A DNA stretch of 64,000 nucleotides from Pegea sp. RAD2-039. Its lineage: Eukaryota > Chordata > Thaliacea > Salpida > Salpidae. Where the stretch lies: the NCBI GenBank assembly GCA_034620365.1, contig JAQGEQ010000177.1, positions 248,001 through 312,000 of the forward strand, read 5' to 3'. The position numbers were made by a program, and so were the translations under genes. Below the pieces are notes generated by a model. It had not been told where the DNA came from. It worked only from the letters and a program-made list of their open reading frames with translations, and made no database searches. This document shows positions 20,393-31,900 of this stretch, one piece after another; within the stretch, counting starts at the first letter, position 1, and every line of letters begins with the position of its first letter.

Positions 20393-21175
20393 ATGTTAGA
20401 AAATTACCTGTACATGAGTTTGATCAGACGTGGGTCATTTGGCACGTTGAGTAGACGTTTAGATTTGAGCAATTTAAAATCAGTCGTTGTGAAGAAAATT
20501 GTTAAGTCATTTTTATCTGACGAAAAAGAAGCTAGTTATGAATTTGAAGTAATGGAACATATACTCCATGATAATATAGTTCAATATTATAAACTAATTG
20601 AAAATATGAGTTGTACTTATACTGTCATGGAATATATTAATGGTGTAAACTTGGAAAGTTTTATCATCAAAAAAAGACAGCTCAAAGAAAAAAAAGCAAA
20701 AAAATTGTTTAAACAAATTTTACTTGGTGTGGATTATCTTCATCAAAATTGTATTGCTCACTGCGATTTAAAGCTTGCAAATATAATGCTTACTAGCGGC
20801 AAAAGAATTAAAATTATAGGTTTTTCGAATTGTAAGAAAATGATGAACCAACAAGAAATGATCGCCGAAATTAATACAACACTAAAATATGCTGCTCCTG
20901 AAGTATTAGAAAAAGAATTAAAAAATCCCTTTGCCGCTGATGTATGGTGTCTTGGTACTACACTTATCTATTTATTATCTTTGATAATTCGTGAACTTTA
21001 TATGACGATGGCGGATTATCTGAGTGAAAAAGAAAGTAATTTACGCAGAAAATTAGCTTTTCTGTCGGATGAATGTATTGATTTTATCTCTAAGATGTGT
21101 GATCTTAATCCAAACTTTCGACAATCTACTTCTCTTCTAAAATCTCACAGCTGGCTTCCCAAATCTACTTTGTGA
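20393..21175 (+). CDS. Single-exon protein kinase-like protein, probable pseudokinase (DFG aspartate lost)
   Basis: 260 aa, all kinase domain, uninterrupted. The glycine loop is IRRGSFGTL (11-19). The VAIK lysine is kept (VVVKK, Lys34), and an alpha-C glutamate candidate lies near 50-52. The catalytic loop is HCDLKLAN (123-130): Asp125, Lys127 and Asn130 are present, but HRD reads HCD. The DFG magnesium-binding motif reads GFS (143-145), so the Asp is Gly. AAPE (167-170) and DVWCLG (183-188) are standard, and the C-lobe is shortened. Single-domain architecture, small size and the closing segment (SHSWLP) recall CAMK-like testis-specific kinases (TSSK). That assignment is tentative. Loss of the DFG Asp predicts weak or absent phosphotransfer. 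The intact frame argues against a dead pseudogene, and the lack of introns among multi-exon neighbours suggests retrocopy origin. TGA stop. Confidence 0.8.
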   Translation: MLENYLYMSLIRRGSFGTLSRRLDLSNLKSVVVKKIVKSFLSDEKEASYEFEVMEHILHDNIVQYYKLIENMSCTYTVMEYINGVNLESFIIKKRQLKEKKAKKLFKQILLGVDYLHQNCIAHCDLKLANIMLTSGKRIKIIGFSNCKKMMNQQEMIAEINTTLKYAAPEVLEKELKNPFAADVWCLGTTLIYLLSLIIRELYMTMADYLSEKESNLRRKLAFLSDECIDFISKMCDLNPNFRQSTSLLKSHSWLPKSTL

Positions 21176-21419
21176 TTCTTTAACAATTATTCAATTGATA
21201 CTTATTCAAAAATAAACATTATTCTGCAGACTGATAACAATTTGTATAATTCAAGCTTTCTTCAAATAGTTGTAAATATTAAACGGTATAAAACATAAGC
21301 AGTCTGAATTTGCTAAGATCAAACCAACACGTTTTAAGTATTTAAGAATTTTTGAAAATATTTCTTTTAAAATAATTATTATAAAGTAAAACATCGTTGT
21401 TGGAAAGGTTGCTGTCCAT

Positions 21420-21490
21420 CTCCGTGGTATAGCAGTTACCACACTCGCCTGGTACGCGGATATTCTCGGGTTTGAGCCCATGAGGACACA
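21420..21490 (+). repeat. Decayed tRNA-derived sequence (SINE head or tRNA pseudogene)
   Basis: An A-box-like TGGTATAGCAG at 21425-21435 and a B-box-like GGTTTGAGCCC at 21469-21479 are spaced as in a tRNA gene. Between them, CTCGCCTGGTACGCGG resembles an anticodon arm of Asp/Val-type tRNAs, with GGT at the anticodon position. The T-arm pairs poorly, the B-box C after TT is T, and the acceptor ends do not form seven pairs. A working tRNA is therefore unlikely. A tRNA-headed SINE or tRNA pseudogene fits better. Confidence 0.6.
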
Positions 21491-24400
21491 TATTTGTTAT
21501 TAGGAAAGAACCTGGTAGAAGGCAACAAGCCGAGCGTTCTAGGCCGTTTTTTATCTAATTTTGTTGCGCAGTATATGTTTAGTTGTATTTGAAATTCAAT
21601 TTTGGCTTCAGAATAATCATATTTTTGTGGAGCAACATCAATTTTGAGAATTTCAAATATTTCTGACGGTGGCGTTAACCTCAAAACACGTTGTCATCAA
21701 AGTTGTATTTATTTCCAGCTAATTATTTACTTTAATTCATAATTTTCAGTTTTTTACATATATTTTACAGTCGGTAAAATGTGGGCAGTAGACACTAGAT
21801 TAGAATCTTATCTCGTCGTTATCGAAAGTAGCGCCAATCATCATTAGATTGCCTAGAAAGAAAAAAGGCTCTACACACAGACACAAAATATACAGTACGT
21901 TGACTTTGAGGTCACTGAACAGCTAAATAGTGAAGACACGTTACTCATCACTATATTCCAATCCCATGAACAGGATCTAGTGCTTTGTATACGAAGCTCA
22001 ACCAAATAAAAGTTCTAGAAATTTTACGAAAAGCATTATTATCATCATCATTTATATTTGAAAGTAAAAAAAATTTGATTTATCGAAGATTAAGTCTTTT
22101 ATTAGAGAGTTGTTTAGCTTTCGATGTTTTTTATTGCAATTTATTTAACCATACCCATACTCAACGCAAATGTATTACCAATTTATTAGTTAGAATAAAA
22201 TTTATGAAAAAACTTTATGTTAATAGTTTGAACTAATTTTTTTAAATTACCCTCAATTGATAATGCTTGATTTTTGATTCTTTAGTTCAATAATCAGCTA
22301 CTATTTTTAATTGCTTATAAAACTAAAAATAAACAATTTAATTTATACTTAAGATATACAATCTATAATAAGATAAAACATCTTTTAAAATTAAACATTG
22401 ATTGGAAAATAATGTCAAATTAAAAAAATAAGTTAAAACAGTTAGAGACTTAAGACTGGAAACAAAGAAGATCTTAAAGGAAGAGTTGTATAGAATTCAA
22501 ACATTTAGCATCTTACTTTTTGATATGACTCCAATTGGTTTTATTTTGAAGTCTTTTCACGCTTAACCAATGATCTTGTTTCTATGAGATGCCAACATCG
22601 TTAGAGGAGTCAACAAGTTGAGTTTCAGTTGAGAAGTTTGATAAAGTCTCGGTCTTGAGTAAGAATGATTAGTTGGATCTTCCCCCGATTCGATCTCGAT
22701 TCTATTATACTACAGAAAAGGGTGGTTAGGGATGAAGATCAGTTGTCATAATCAGTTATCTGACTACTGCATTAGAAAGACTTTTTCTGAATTGAAATTA
22801 TTTGTGGGCTTATCTAATAAATCAACTGCTGATAGAAAACGTATTAGACGGCATCAAAACATATGCATCCAACTCTGTAGTTGAAGACGCTTCTTGATAA
22901 AGTCAGATAAAGTCTTGTATCATCATTATTGCAAATTTAGATGAAGTCGACATCTTCAATTAACAAATAGCTGAAACTATTTTTCTATGTTGATTGAAAG
23001 ATACGAAAGATGATATTTTATCTATTATTCTTTTCGGCCTTGCTGAGTTTTTCAGCAATCTTCTTCTAAACAATTTGATGTGGACCATAACCATAGCCAG
23101 CAAATTTATCATTCTTAACCATCTAAATTTCTTCTTGAAATATTTATTTCTGATTTTTAAATTTCTTTTTATCTTCTGATAATTGATTATGATTTTCAGT
23201 TTCAATTTACTTCTTTTTAAAATCTGTTTTCAATTAGAAAACAAAAGATTAATTCTAGAGTAGAAGTGATGAAGTTTGGAGATCTACTTGAACAAAAGAG
23301 CTAAAAAATAAATAAAGAATATTAATTAATAAATCCTATTAATTAATAAAGCTACTTTCAATCGCTTTTAGCAGCTTAGTTATTCAAGATGTTCATCTAT
23401 CAGATTTACTCAAAATCTGTAACAAATTTTGGTGAAGCATTCAACAACATGAACTGTATCCACTTTCTCCCACAACAAAATTAATTCCATTCTTTTTAAA
23501 TCTTAACAAACTTCAATATAATCGTTCAACTTTTTTAAAATTTATATTTGGCTTATATCGAGTCTTTGTTGATCGACTTCTAGCAAGATTTGATTCTATG
23601 CTTTAAACTTCTCTTTTTTTGCTCCTGATCTACCCTAAAACATTTAAAAATATTTTTTTAGAAAATAAAAATGTTTCTACTTGATGTAAATCTTTATCGG
23701 AAAAGTTAAAACCAAGCAGAACCTAAGATACTTCTGATGACTTACAAACTGCTGAAAATTCCCAGAAAGTTTTCGAAGATATCTAAAATGCTTTTATAAT
23801 AGTACAAAAACATACAAAACCACTTCTTATTGGTGGTCTGGAATCTTTAAACGGCTTTACAAGAAATCTTTCTCCATTTATGAAAATAATTAAACAAATT
23901 TGAGGATTGTTTGCGAAAGCTGCTAAAAAAATTCCAAGACATTTAAATAAGTTGATCCTTCAGAGAAACATCATCTGCTAAGTACTCACTATCGAATATT
24001 ATCAGCATGACATGATAAGGACATAGTGACACAAAATTCATAAATGTTTACCCAGAGGACTAATTGATCAAATCAAAAACTTGAAACAGAACTTGACGTG
24101 AAATAAAGGTCACTGAACTATTCATCAAAATATTAGAACAAAATTCATTGAAATAACTTTATGTGAAGATTGTGAAATAATTCTAAATAATTTTAATCTT
24201 CTTCAATTTATACATCAAAATTGTCAATCGTTGTTTGATCATTTGTTAATCGATAGTGTGTTGCGCATGAATGAACACGAGGTGAAGTCATTTAGCATCG
24301 AGAATTTATAAACAAAAATATGTGTTAAAAAAAAAAATTGTGGGTAATATTATTTGTAGGTGGTTAGATGAAATCAAATTAGAAAAAAAAAGAGTAATAT

Positions 24401-24599
24401 AAACCACTCAGATACTACTTCAATAAAATTTTATTAGACGAATATTTATCTGCTGTAAATTAGAGAACTAAGTAATCAGCAGCTTTATAAGCTTTAACTA
24501 AACTTTTAAACATGGATAAAAATGACACATTCCGCAAGATGGCGTTCTTGGAACAAGGTTAGTGTGAAGTACATAATTAAAAGGTACTTTTTTGAAACA
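21491..24599. other. Degenerate, apparently gene-free stretch
   Basis: Mixed AT-rich DNA with several less AT-biased patches (about 21780-21970 and 22590-22760) that look like old insertions. I could not assign them to a family. Open frames are short, overlap on both strands (for example around 23000-23200) and show no conserved motif. Nothing here supports a gene. Confidence 0.4.
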
Positions 24600-24900
24600 A
24601 AGTTGGTTCAAATGACACAATTAACATACGATTCGTTGTGCAACATCATTTCAAACTCAGGACTTCAACATTTACATCTTCTTGGCTTCAAAATGTGCTA
24701 GTGTTGATTGTAAAACTATCTGATGAAAAAAAGTTCATTTTAATGTCCGATGAAGTTTGGATGTCTTTTAAAGGAAGACTTAAGACAATCCTTGACATCA
24801 ACCAACTTAAAAAAGCATTTGTGAGTACTGTCTGTTCCTGGGGCAACAGCTAACAGTAAGGTCATTATCTGGAATCATGTGGGTACTTTGTGGGGTCTAA
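24600..24900 (+). mobile_element. Possible remnant of a DNA transposase (P-element/THAP9-like)
   Basis: The 71-residue frame at 24638-24853 contains FILMSDEVWMSFKG, followed by AFVSTVCSW. This arrangement vaguely resembles the catalytic core of P-element/THAP9 transposases (hydrophobic run, DE-M/V, then a later hydrophobic strand). A second frame over the same DNA reads SLCNIISNSGLQ, which suggests a frameshift. No zinc finger, terminal repeat or neighbouring domain was found. Weak call based on pattern only. Confidence 0.2.
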
Positions 24901-25024
24901 TACTAATGAAGAAAATCCTTACTAGAGGCTGGGTTTCTTTCAGGATATTCGGGGACTTCTGACTGCTATAAATTTCTTTTTCTATCAAATTGAAGGAACC
25001 AAAGACTAATCTTTAAAAAATTGG

Positions 25025-25900
25025 TCAACAAATGAGCACAGATATCAAGGACAAATTCCAAAAAGTCAAATCAATTAAAAGTATCAAAATCAACGTTGGA
25101 AACATGAATTTTATTCTATCTGTCAGACTAAAAAAATTATCTAAATCGATTACGGGAACCATCTCGATAATCACAATATTGTAGACTTGACAGTTCCAAT
25201 AAGGTGGCAGGCAAACTTGAAGGTCATCAACCAACAAGCGTTGTAGTTTAGGGAAGTTGTGGAACTTATCAGGTAAAAATGTTTGACTATTACAAAAAAG
25301 ATTGATTTTGTCGATATGTACCAAGTTGAAAAAGTTTGATGGAAGATCTTCAATTAGATTCTCATGAAGATCTGAAACTTTTAAACTGGTATTTAATTCT
25401 GAATGAATGGAAAACAAATCTTCCGGCAACTTTTCAATTCTGCAACTACTAGCTGAAAGAGCATGAAGATTTCTAAAGTTAGCAACTTCTTTGGGAAGTT
25501 CAAAAAACGATTTCCGTTTAAGCTGGTCGTTATAGCTGGTTTCATTTTCCAACTTATCACTTATGGGACCACTTCTACTATCAAAAACCACATTTTCAAG
25601 CACCAGGTTTGGATATGACTGTTTTAGATTAAAATTATTTATTTTATCTACTGGAGTAAAATTACTAAAATCAGTTTGAACTCTTCCTTTAAAATAATTA
25701 AATTCAAAGCCAAGTGGTGAATCGGAATTTTAAAAAAATTGTATTTTTATACTCGGTAACAGACAACATACCTCTTGGTATTGTCTTTCTTTCTCTACTT
25801 GAGTTACTCATAAAACCTTCATTGACTTTATAAATCTTAACTTCTGATTTATTTTCATCTAGTACTTTATAAACAACCATTGGAAGTTCTTAAAAGTGTT
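25025..25900 (-). pseudogene. Degenerate LRR1 paralogue
   Basis: Homologous to the intact LRR1-like gene 3.7 kb to the right on the same strand. Shared landmarks are VQTDFSNFTP versus FQSDFSNFTQ, LKQSYPNLVLE versus LNQSYPKLIIE, and leucine-rich repeats such as IEDLPSNFFNL. The open part (25603-25025) covers about four repeats, then ends in an unrelated hydrophobic tail. The C-terminal Cys block of LRR1 is missing. Upstream (25900-25604) the PH-like N-terminal region is recognisable only by changing frames and crosses stop codons. A GTATGT...TTTTAAAG segment could be an intron, so a rearranged but expressed paralogue is not excluded. I favour pseudogene. Confidence 0.75.
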
Positions 25901-26384
25901 ACAGTACTTTTAACATAGACAAATTTATATGTGTTTAAATCATATTCCTTGATGTTACACAGAAAATACATTTCTCAGCTACTCTTGAAATGAATGGTTA
26001 CCTATGAGTGCCAAACAACTTTTCCAGAAGAAAAGAAGCATAAAGTAATTAAGGCGCAAACCTGAAAAAAATTATAATTTCATTTTTTAGTTTCTTTGAA
26101 GATAAATACTCAAACAAAATTAAACTTATAAGTTTAATTAAAAAACATATTTGCAAACTGGTATAAATCATTTAAAATTATCTACAATATCCTTAAGTTC
26201 TATATCTCCTACAATTACAAATACCCCAAAAAACAGAATTATAAAAGAGGTGATAGATTTTGATATAATAATAGAGTTAGAAAAAAGATTTCAAACCATG
26301 GTTACCCTATTCAAAAAGTTGTTACTGCACTGGGTGCTATTAAAGTTGTTGAACAGATTACTTTTGAATGACAAAACTTTAAGG

Positions 26385-27250
26385 GTATATTTATTTATTT
26401 CAATAATGGGGAAGGAGGGTACCTGAAGAGAGCACCTCTCGCTAACACACATTCTCACAAATAACATATATTAAGTTAGAAATATAGAAAGTAAAAGATG
26501 TAACTCATGGTATTTCGATAGAACTCAAAGCATATAACAGTGAACAATTACATAGAATGTTAATAATATAAAAAAAGGGGAAAATCACAGTTTAGAAATG
26601 ACAAGGTTGGCAATACTATAACGGTTCAACTTCTGCTTGAATAACGCGAACGACTTCGACATGGCAATGTCTGATGGCAGCTGATTCCATGTATTAATTG
26701 TGCGGTATGAGAAAAAATTCGCTCTGACCAATGTACTAGGTGATAGAGGCTAATTAAGGTGTAATGTGTGTCGTCTGAGCTGATATAACTTGAAGGAAGG
26801 ACTAATAGAAAAGTAATCATCAAACTGAATGTCAATTAAATTGTGGTTAATTTTAAAAATAAGAATTAAGTCGTATTTAATCCGTCAGATTTCCAAAGTA
26901 TCTAAATTGAAGAGACTTAGACGATGTTTATAACTATTATATTTAATATTAAGTTTCCTGCATACTAATCTCGTAAATGTGGCCTGAACAGATTCGATTT
27001 TTTTGATATCACTAACTTGATATGGCATCCATGAACTAACATTGTATTCAAGAATTGGACGTATGTACAATTTGAAAAGATTGATAAAAAAGCATTGGTC
27101 CTTAGAATTAAAGGTCTTTATAATAAGGAAGACAAGGTTGATTGATTTTCCAAAGATTTTGGAAACGTACTTGAGCTTTATATTATATTGTCTTAAATTT
27201 GTATTGGTTGGTGGTAGATTATTTTGCCGCTTACGTAAATATGTCAACGT
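26385..27250 (-). mobile_element. 5'-truncated LINE copy B
   Basis: Same family as the copy at 14.1 kb, minus strand. The reverse transcriptase C-terminal region is open for 120 codons (27247-26885) and includes LYIRPILEYNVSSWMPY and IESVQATFTRLVCRK. It then continues past a stop into LRRHTLHLN and TWNQLPSDIAMS. The 3' UTR follows, with the tail hairpin (GGTGCTCTCTTCAGGTACC) and an AATAAATAAAT end at about 26390. Less decayed than copy A. Confidence 0.88.
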
Positions 27251-27294
27251 TTGCTATTTTATATACCTAGTTCATTGTGAAATTGACTGTGGTG

Positions 27295-27640
27295 CTGGTT
27301 GTAGCGTGTATAGTTATTTCTAGTCGTCTGTGCAATTGAGTAAAGCTCTATATACAGAGTTATTATCATACCAACCACAAATTTGATTACAACTTTTGAC
27401 GTGATCTGTAATAACTTCATCCAACACAAAAGACTCTACTGAATGGAAGCATGACATCATCTGCACTCAAGAATCCAGACGCTGCACTGATCCAGCGAGT
27501 TTTTAGACTCTTTCCGGATTCAGCTAGATGTAGATTCTGTTTTCGTGATGACGGTCTTTGTTTCATCAAAGTCGTAGCTTATGATAGTTCATGACATCAA
27601 CTGCACTCGTGTATAGTTATTTCTAGTCGCAGGGTTGGTT
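27295..27640 (+). repeat. Small interspersed direct duplications
   Basis: CGTGTATAGTTATTTCTAG occurs at about 27306 and again at about 27611. CATGACATCA(T/A)CTGCACTC occurs at about 27448 and about 27589. The second copies of both motifs are fused end to end. This looks like a local rearrangement or a duplicated non-coding segment. No protein character. Confidence 0.6.
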
Positions 27641-28174
27641 TACTATTAGCCTCGATGGTACAAGTGTGCATGATATAATAACTCATCTGTCAAAGATATC
27701 CTTATCCTTGGAGAAGAATTTCGAGTTTTTATCATAATACCTGAAACAAAAGACTTTCTAAAGTATTCAATAAACTCCGGGCAGCTTTTGGTGCTAGGAA
27801 ACCGCTAACTTGTTTTCGGTAATCCGAAATTATATCTGTGCCTAAGCAAAGATCATCTTTAATTACTCCTACATCTCTATTTTTGTATTTAAAACTTAAG
27901 ACACGTCATCACTCTACAAAAGTACTTTACTGTTATGAATCTGCTGAATTCTGTTAGTGATTGACTTCAACTCAGATGCTTTTCGTTGTTCCTGAGAAAA
28001 AGATACTTTTCTAAAATTAATCCAATAAAAGATCTGAAATTACTATTAGTTTTTGTTCACTTATTGAAGAACTGCTTGAAATGGTATTTTTAAGCATCTA
28101 AATCTTTAAAAATCAAAATGATTTTTATGCTTTTCAAGCTGAAGCTAGGTTTTTTATTATTACTACAACTGTCC

Positions 28175-28365
28175 TTTCTAAACTTTGACTTTTTTATTGT
28201 TATTAACATTCTATTTAATTGCATATTGCTACATTGTACAAAAACTACTAAGCTACAAGAAGCTATCTATTTTTTATCTGTTGATATTTTAATTATATTT
28301 ACTGCGTGAATGTGTCTTAGCGATAGGTGCTCTTTTTAGGCACCCTTTTCTTAAGGAAATTTATT
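28175..28365 (+). mobile_element. LINE 3'-end fragment (copy E)
   Basis: Only the 3' UTR of the LINE family. It includes ATTGTTATTAACATTCTATT, as in the copies at 49.5 and 54.7 kb, and the tail hairpin with perfect arms GGTGC (28326-28330) and GCACC (28340-28344). It ends just 3' of the LRR1 stop on the opposite strand. Confidence 0.8.
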
Positions 28366-28726
28366 GCAGAAAACAAGATAACTTTTATACTGTATTTAAA
28401 CGATATCTGACAAAAGCAGAGAAAAATTCAAATTGGTTTGACAAATTTTAATAAGTGATTAACCATTTATATGTACTTATACTAAAACAAATCACATTCG
28501 ATAAAATACAGAAGACAAAATTGCCTACTGATTAACAACAACAATATATTCAGCAGTTTGTTGATATATAAACTTATTTAGTGTCACATAATAATTATTA
28601 AGAAAATATCTCACAAAAACTTTCAAAAAAATTCACGAAAATTCATCTTCACAAATTATAACAAAATATTTATAACAACTTTAAGTTATCGATTAAAATG
28701 AATACTGATTTGTGTTAAGCAGAGAT

Positions 28727-29905
28727 TTAAGGTTTCCAGTTTGTAAGTTTGGACATCTGTTCCACATAACATCGATTACTGCAATTTACAACTTCAACAG
28801 GAAAGGTTTGTGGTTGAAATATAGATCTACTTATCTTCACCAAGTTGTTTCGCGATTCATTAAAAACCTTATCACCACAGAGACAAGTTTTTCGCTCCTC
28901 ATAACGACTAGACAATTTTAATATAAGAGGTTTTTTGTCCGACAGTAACTTGTTCTTGTAGACAGCATTTAAGCATTTATTATACAACGTTGGGATATCT
29001 TCAATTTCTGACTTAATAGGAGGAGCTTCGTCATCAATTTGTAAAAGTGGGTTTGCATCCATAAGCCACTTTTTGAGATTTGATAGTTTCGATATACCGG
29101 CGGGTACGCATGTTAGCTGATTACCATTGATACTTAAATGTCGCAGCTTGCTTAGATTCCCAATCTCATTAGGAATATACTTAATAACATTAAAATTCAA
29201 ATTAATATTTTGAATATTCTTCAACTTAAATAAACTCAATGGTAACTTTTGAATTTGATTAAAAGACAAAGTCAAAATTCTCAGAGTAGCAACTAATCTG
29301 GAATCAACATTAAAAATGTCTTCGTTTAATTCACAAATTTGATTATTGTCCAAATGAAGAGCATCAAGATTTTTAAAACAAAAAACTTCTTTGGGAATTG
29401 AAGTCAGATTATTATTGTACAAAGTTAACTTTGTAATAGCGTCATAGCTTACTTTATGACTGATCATAGTAGTCAAACTAACAGGACTTTGAAAATAGTG
29501 AATGCCCTCAATAATCAATTTTGGATATGATTGATTCAGAGTAGAAAGATTGATTTCACCTATTTGGGTGAAATTAGAAAAATCACTTTGAAAGCTTTTA
29601 TTACTTGATTTGGAAAACTTATAGCCTCCTGAACCACAATTCATGAAATATTCCATTTGCATTCCTCCCCGATTAACACACAGCACACCATCTGGTTGTG
29701 ATTCCCACCTTCGTCCATCTATATTGTTAATCACCATCTTTCCCCAAATAACTTCATAAACTACAAGTTTTGATACTTTTCCAGTTTTCTTTTCATAAAT
29801 AGCCATATATCCATTTCCATTTGATGTTTGAAGGAGCATAACTGTAACATCTTTTATCTCCCAAAGATTCAAGACATTTGACACCAGTTGACATTCAAAA
29901 ATCAT
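28727..29905 (-). CDS. LRR1: LRR1 homologue, substrate receptor of a CUL2-type ubiquitin ligase
   Basis: 392 aa in a single exon. Order: N-terminal region (1-115) corresponding to the PH-like domain of LRR1, then the linker FQSDFSNFTQ...LNQSYPKL (105-130). About six leucine-rich repeats follow (155-285; for example LTLYNNNLTSIPKEVF, INLNFNVIKYIPNEIG). A BC-box-like TLYNKCLNAV (306-315) fits the pattern [S/T]LxxxCxxx[V] for Elongin C binding. A C-terminal Cys block follows (CLCGDKVF at 341-348, Cys375 and Cys379 in CSNRCYVEQM). This layout and the final block match animal LRR1 (PPIL5), which guides CUL2-Elongin B/C to ubiquitylate MCM7 and unload the replicative helicase at termination. Family identity is strong. 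The function in this organism is inferred. It is intronless, unlike most neighbours. A degenerate paralogue lies at 25.0-25.9 kb. TGA-free frame ending TAA. Confidence 0.9.
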   Translation of the reverse strand: MIFECQLVSNVLNLWEIKDVTVMLLQTSNGNGYMAIYEKKTGKVSKLVVYEVIWGKMVINNIDGRRWESQPDGVLCVNRGGMQMEYFMNCGSGGYKFSKSSNKSFQSDFSNFTQIGEINLSTLNQSYPKLIIEGIHYFQSPVSLTTMISHKVSYDAITKLTLYNNNLTSIPKEVFCFKNLDALHLDNNQICELNEDIFNVDSRLVATLRILTLSFNQIQKLPLSLFKLKNIQNINLNFNVIKYIPNEIGNLSKLRHLSINGNQLTCVPAGISKLSNLKKWLMDANPLLQIDDEAPPIKSEIEDIPTLYNKCLNAVYKNKLLSDKKPLILKLSSRYEERKTCLCGDKVFNESRNNLVKISRSIFQPQTFPVEVVNCSNRCYVEQMSKLTNWKP

Positions 29906-31900
29906 TTTCGATTTTTTTGATAAAAACAGTTAGATGTAAAAGTATAAACCTAGAAATTGCAAATATTTATATATTTATTATACTTCTCATAGTTTTCTAA
30001 TTCCTTTTAAGGATCATAACAGTAAAAGTTTGATGATAAAAACTAATTAAAATTTAAAACTAACTTTTACAAATGTTTTTTAGAAATTGGTATGATTAAC
30101 ACTAAACTGTAACAATAACTAAATAATGCTTCCAAATAATAATATCCATGATAAAAACTCCTAAAAATCTTTTGCTAGTATCTATGAAACAGTTTCACTA
30201 AATTATATAAATAATTTTTGTGTAAATGTTAAATCAAAAATATTTGATAATTTCGGTTAGATTAACAAATAATTTTTTTATTATCAAAGTTTAAACAGTT
30301 TTATTTTAGCAATGTATATTTATAATTTTAAAACCCATCATCAAACTGAATTGCAAAATATAAAAAAGTTACAAGTTATTAATAAAGTTGATATTAGCTC
30401 ATAATTAACCATATTATTAGTGTAATCTCTAAACGATAAAAGTAAATATCAAATATAATATAAATGTATAATTAACAATATTATTAAGCAAAAGTTCTTT
30501 AAGACAAAAAAAATTAAAAATGAAATCATTTAATATAAAAATAGATAATTTGCAAGAGTTTTTACAAAATGTTAAATTTAGTGAATTATTATAAATCATA
30601 TCAAGAAATTCAAAGTAAACATTATTATTAAGCAAATTCAAACAAATGTATAAAATTTTCATTATAGCTATTTTATGTACACAAAATTTTTGTAAATAAA
30701 TCATAGGAGCTTTAATTAGAAAAATTTTGTTTGATAATTCTTTATGAATACATTAAAAAACTAAATCTATGAAAATAAGCTCTGCAGATCAAATGAAAAC
30801 ATAATTTTATTATAAAAATTGTATATTGAATTCTATTTTAAGATGCAGTAGCCATTTTTTAAATAATAATAAATAAAATAACATTCAAGGCATTTCATAA
30901 TTTTGACTAACTTTATTTAAAAAACCAAAGAGAAATAAAAGCTTAATAAAAATTGTTAATGAATTGCAAAATAAGTTCTGACATAAAATTGTACCTAAAT
31001 ATTAAATATATTTAAATATTATAGAATTTATCAGCCCATCAAAAAGTTAAAACATCAGCCCATTAATTTTCACAATAATGAATAATCAACCTTTTAATTT
31101 TAATAAATCTACAGATATACACTTTGTAAATACTCAAAATATAATTTTTTATGTTTAAGGCAATATAATTAAAACAACTGAAACAAATTTTACTAAATTA
31201 TATAGAACAAAAACAATATGGTAAACTATCTTAACCATTGCTAAGCTTTAACTGCGCTAAGCTCGAATAACCTCAAAACAACCAGCAAAATCTCCAAAAA
31301 CGAAATATCATACAAATGAATAAGTTTCTATAATAAGAACTTTTTAAGAGAGATTTATTCAATTGTAAAAGCTACTAATAACAAACGAAAGCAGGCCTAG
31401 CAACTCAGCACACAAACTAGTCTAGGTAATTGCTATGCGCCTGTACCAAAATGTCTGCACAACTACATCAGCGGTAAAATATTCTTCTGATAAACAACTC
31501 AAATTATCACATAGAATAAAGACTAGTAAGAAAAGCTAAAATTATTTCTTATTTTTCACGATTAAACTGTTCAAAATTCTTATTTTCTAGTTTAAATATG
31601 TAAGCAATATCATCATCAAAGTTTTTTTACTTATTAAAAGAAGCAAACATTTTCAAATTAAATTATTCCAGGGGTAACTCATTAGTAGAGTTCTTACATA
31701 CTGACATTAACTTTTGTCAAATGACTTCAAGTAGAAATTTTTAGTTTATTAAAATGTATTAACAAAAAAATCTAAATAAAAACTAGAAAAGATCTTATTT
31801 ATACAGATATTATTTTGATAAATGATTACTTTCTCTATCATATCGTTTAAGATCCATTTATAATTGATTCATGAATAATTTTTCTTTTAGTTGACTAAAG
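29906..31900. other. Very AT-rich intergenic stretch
   Basis: Between the divergent LRR1 and the next plus-strand gene, so it carries both upstream regions. The frame at 30429-30704 is low-complexity Asn/Phe/Leu/Ile and not credible. No repeat family recognised. Confidence 0.45.

Noticed and set aside
22960..23205. Overlapping 81-codon (-) and 61-codon (+) frames
   Set aside because: Each is low-complexity (Lys/Ile/Arg or Phe/Leu), they are complementary to each other, and neither has a domain signature.
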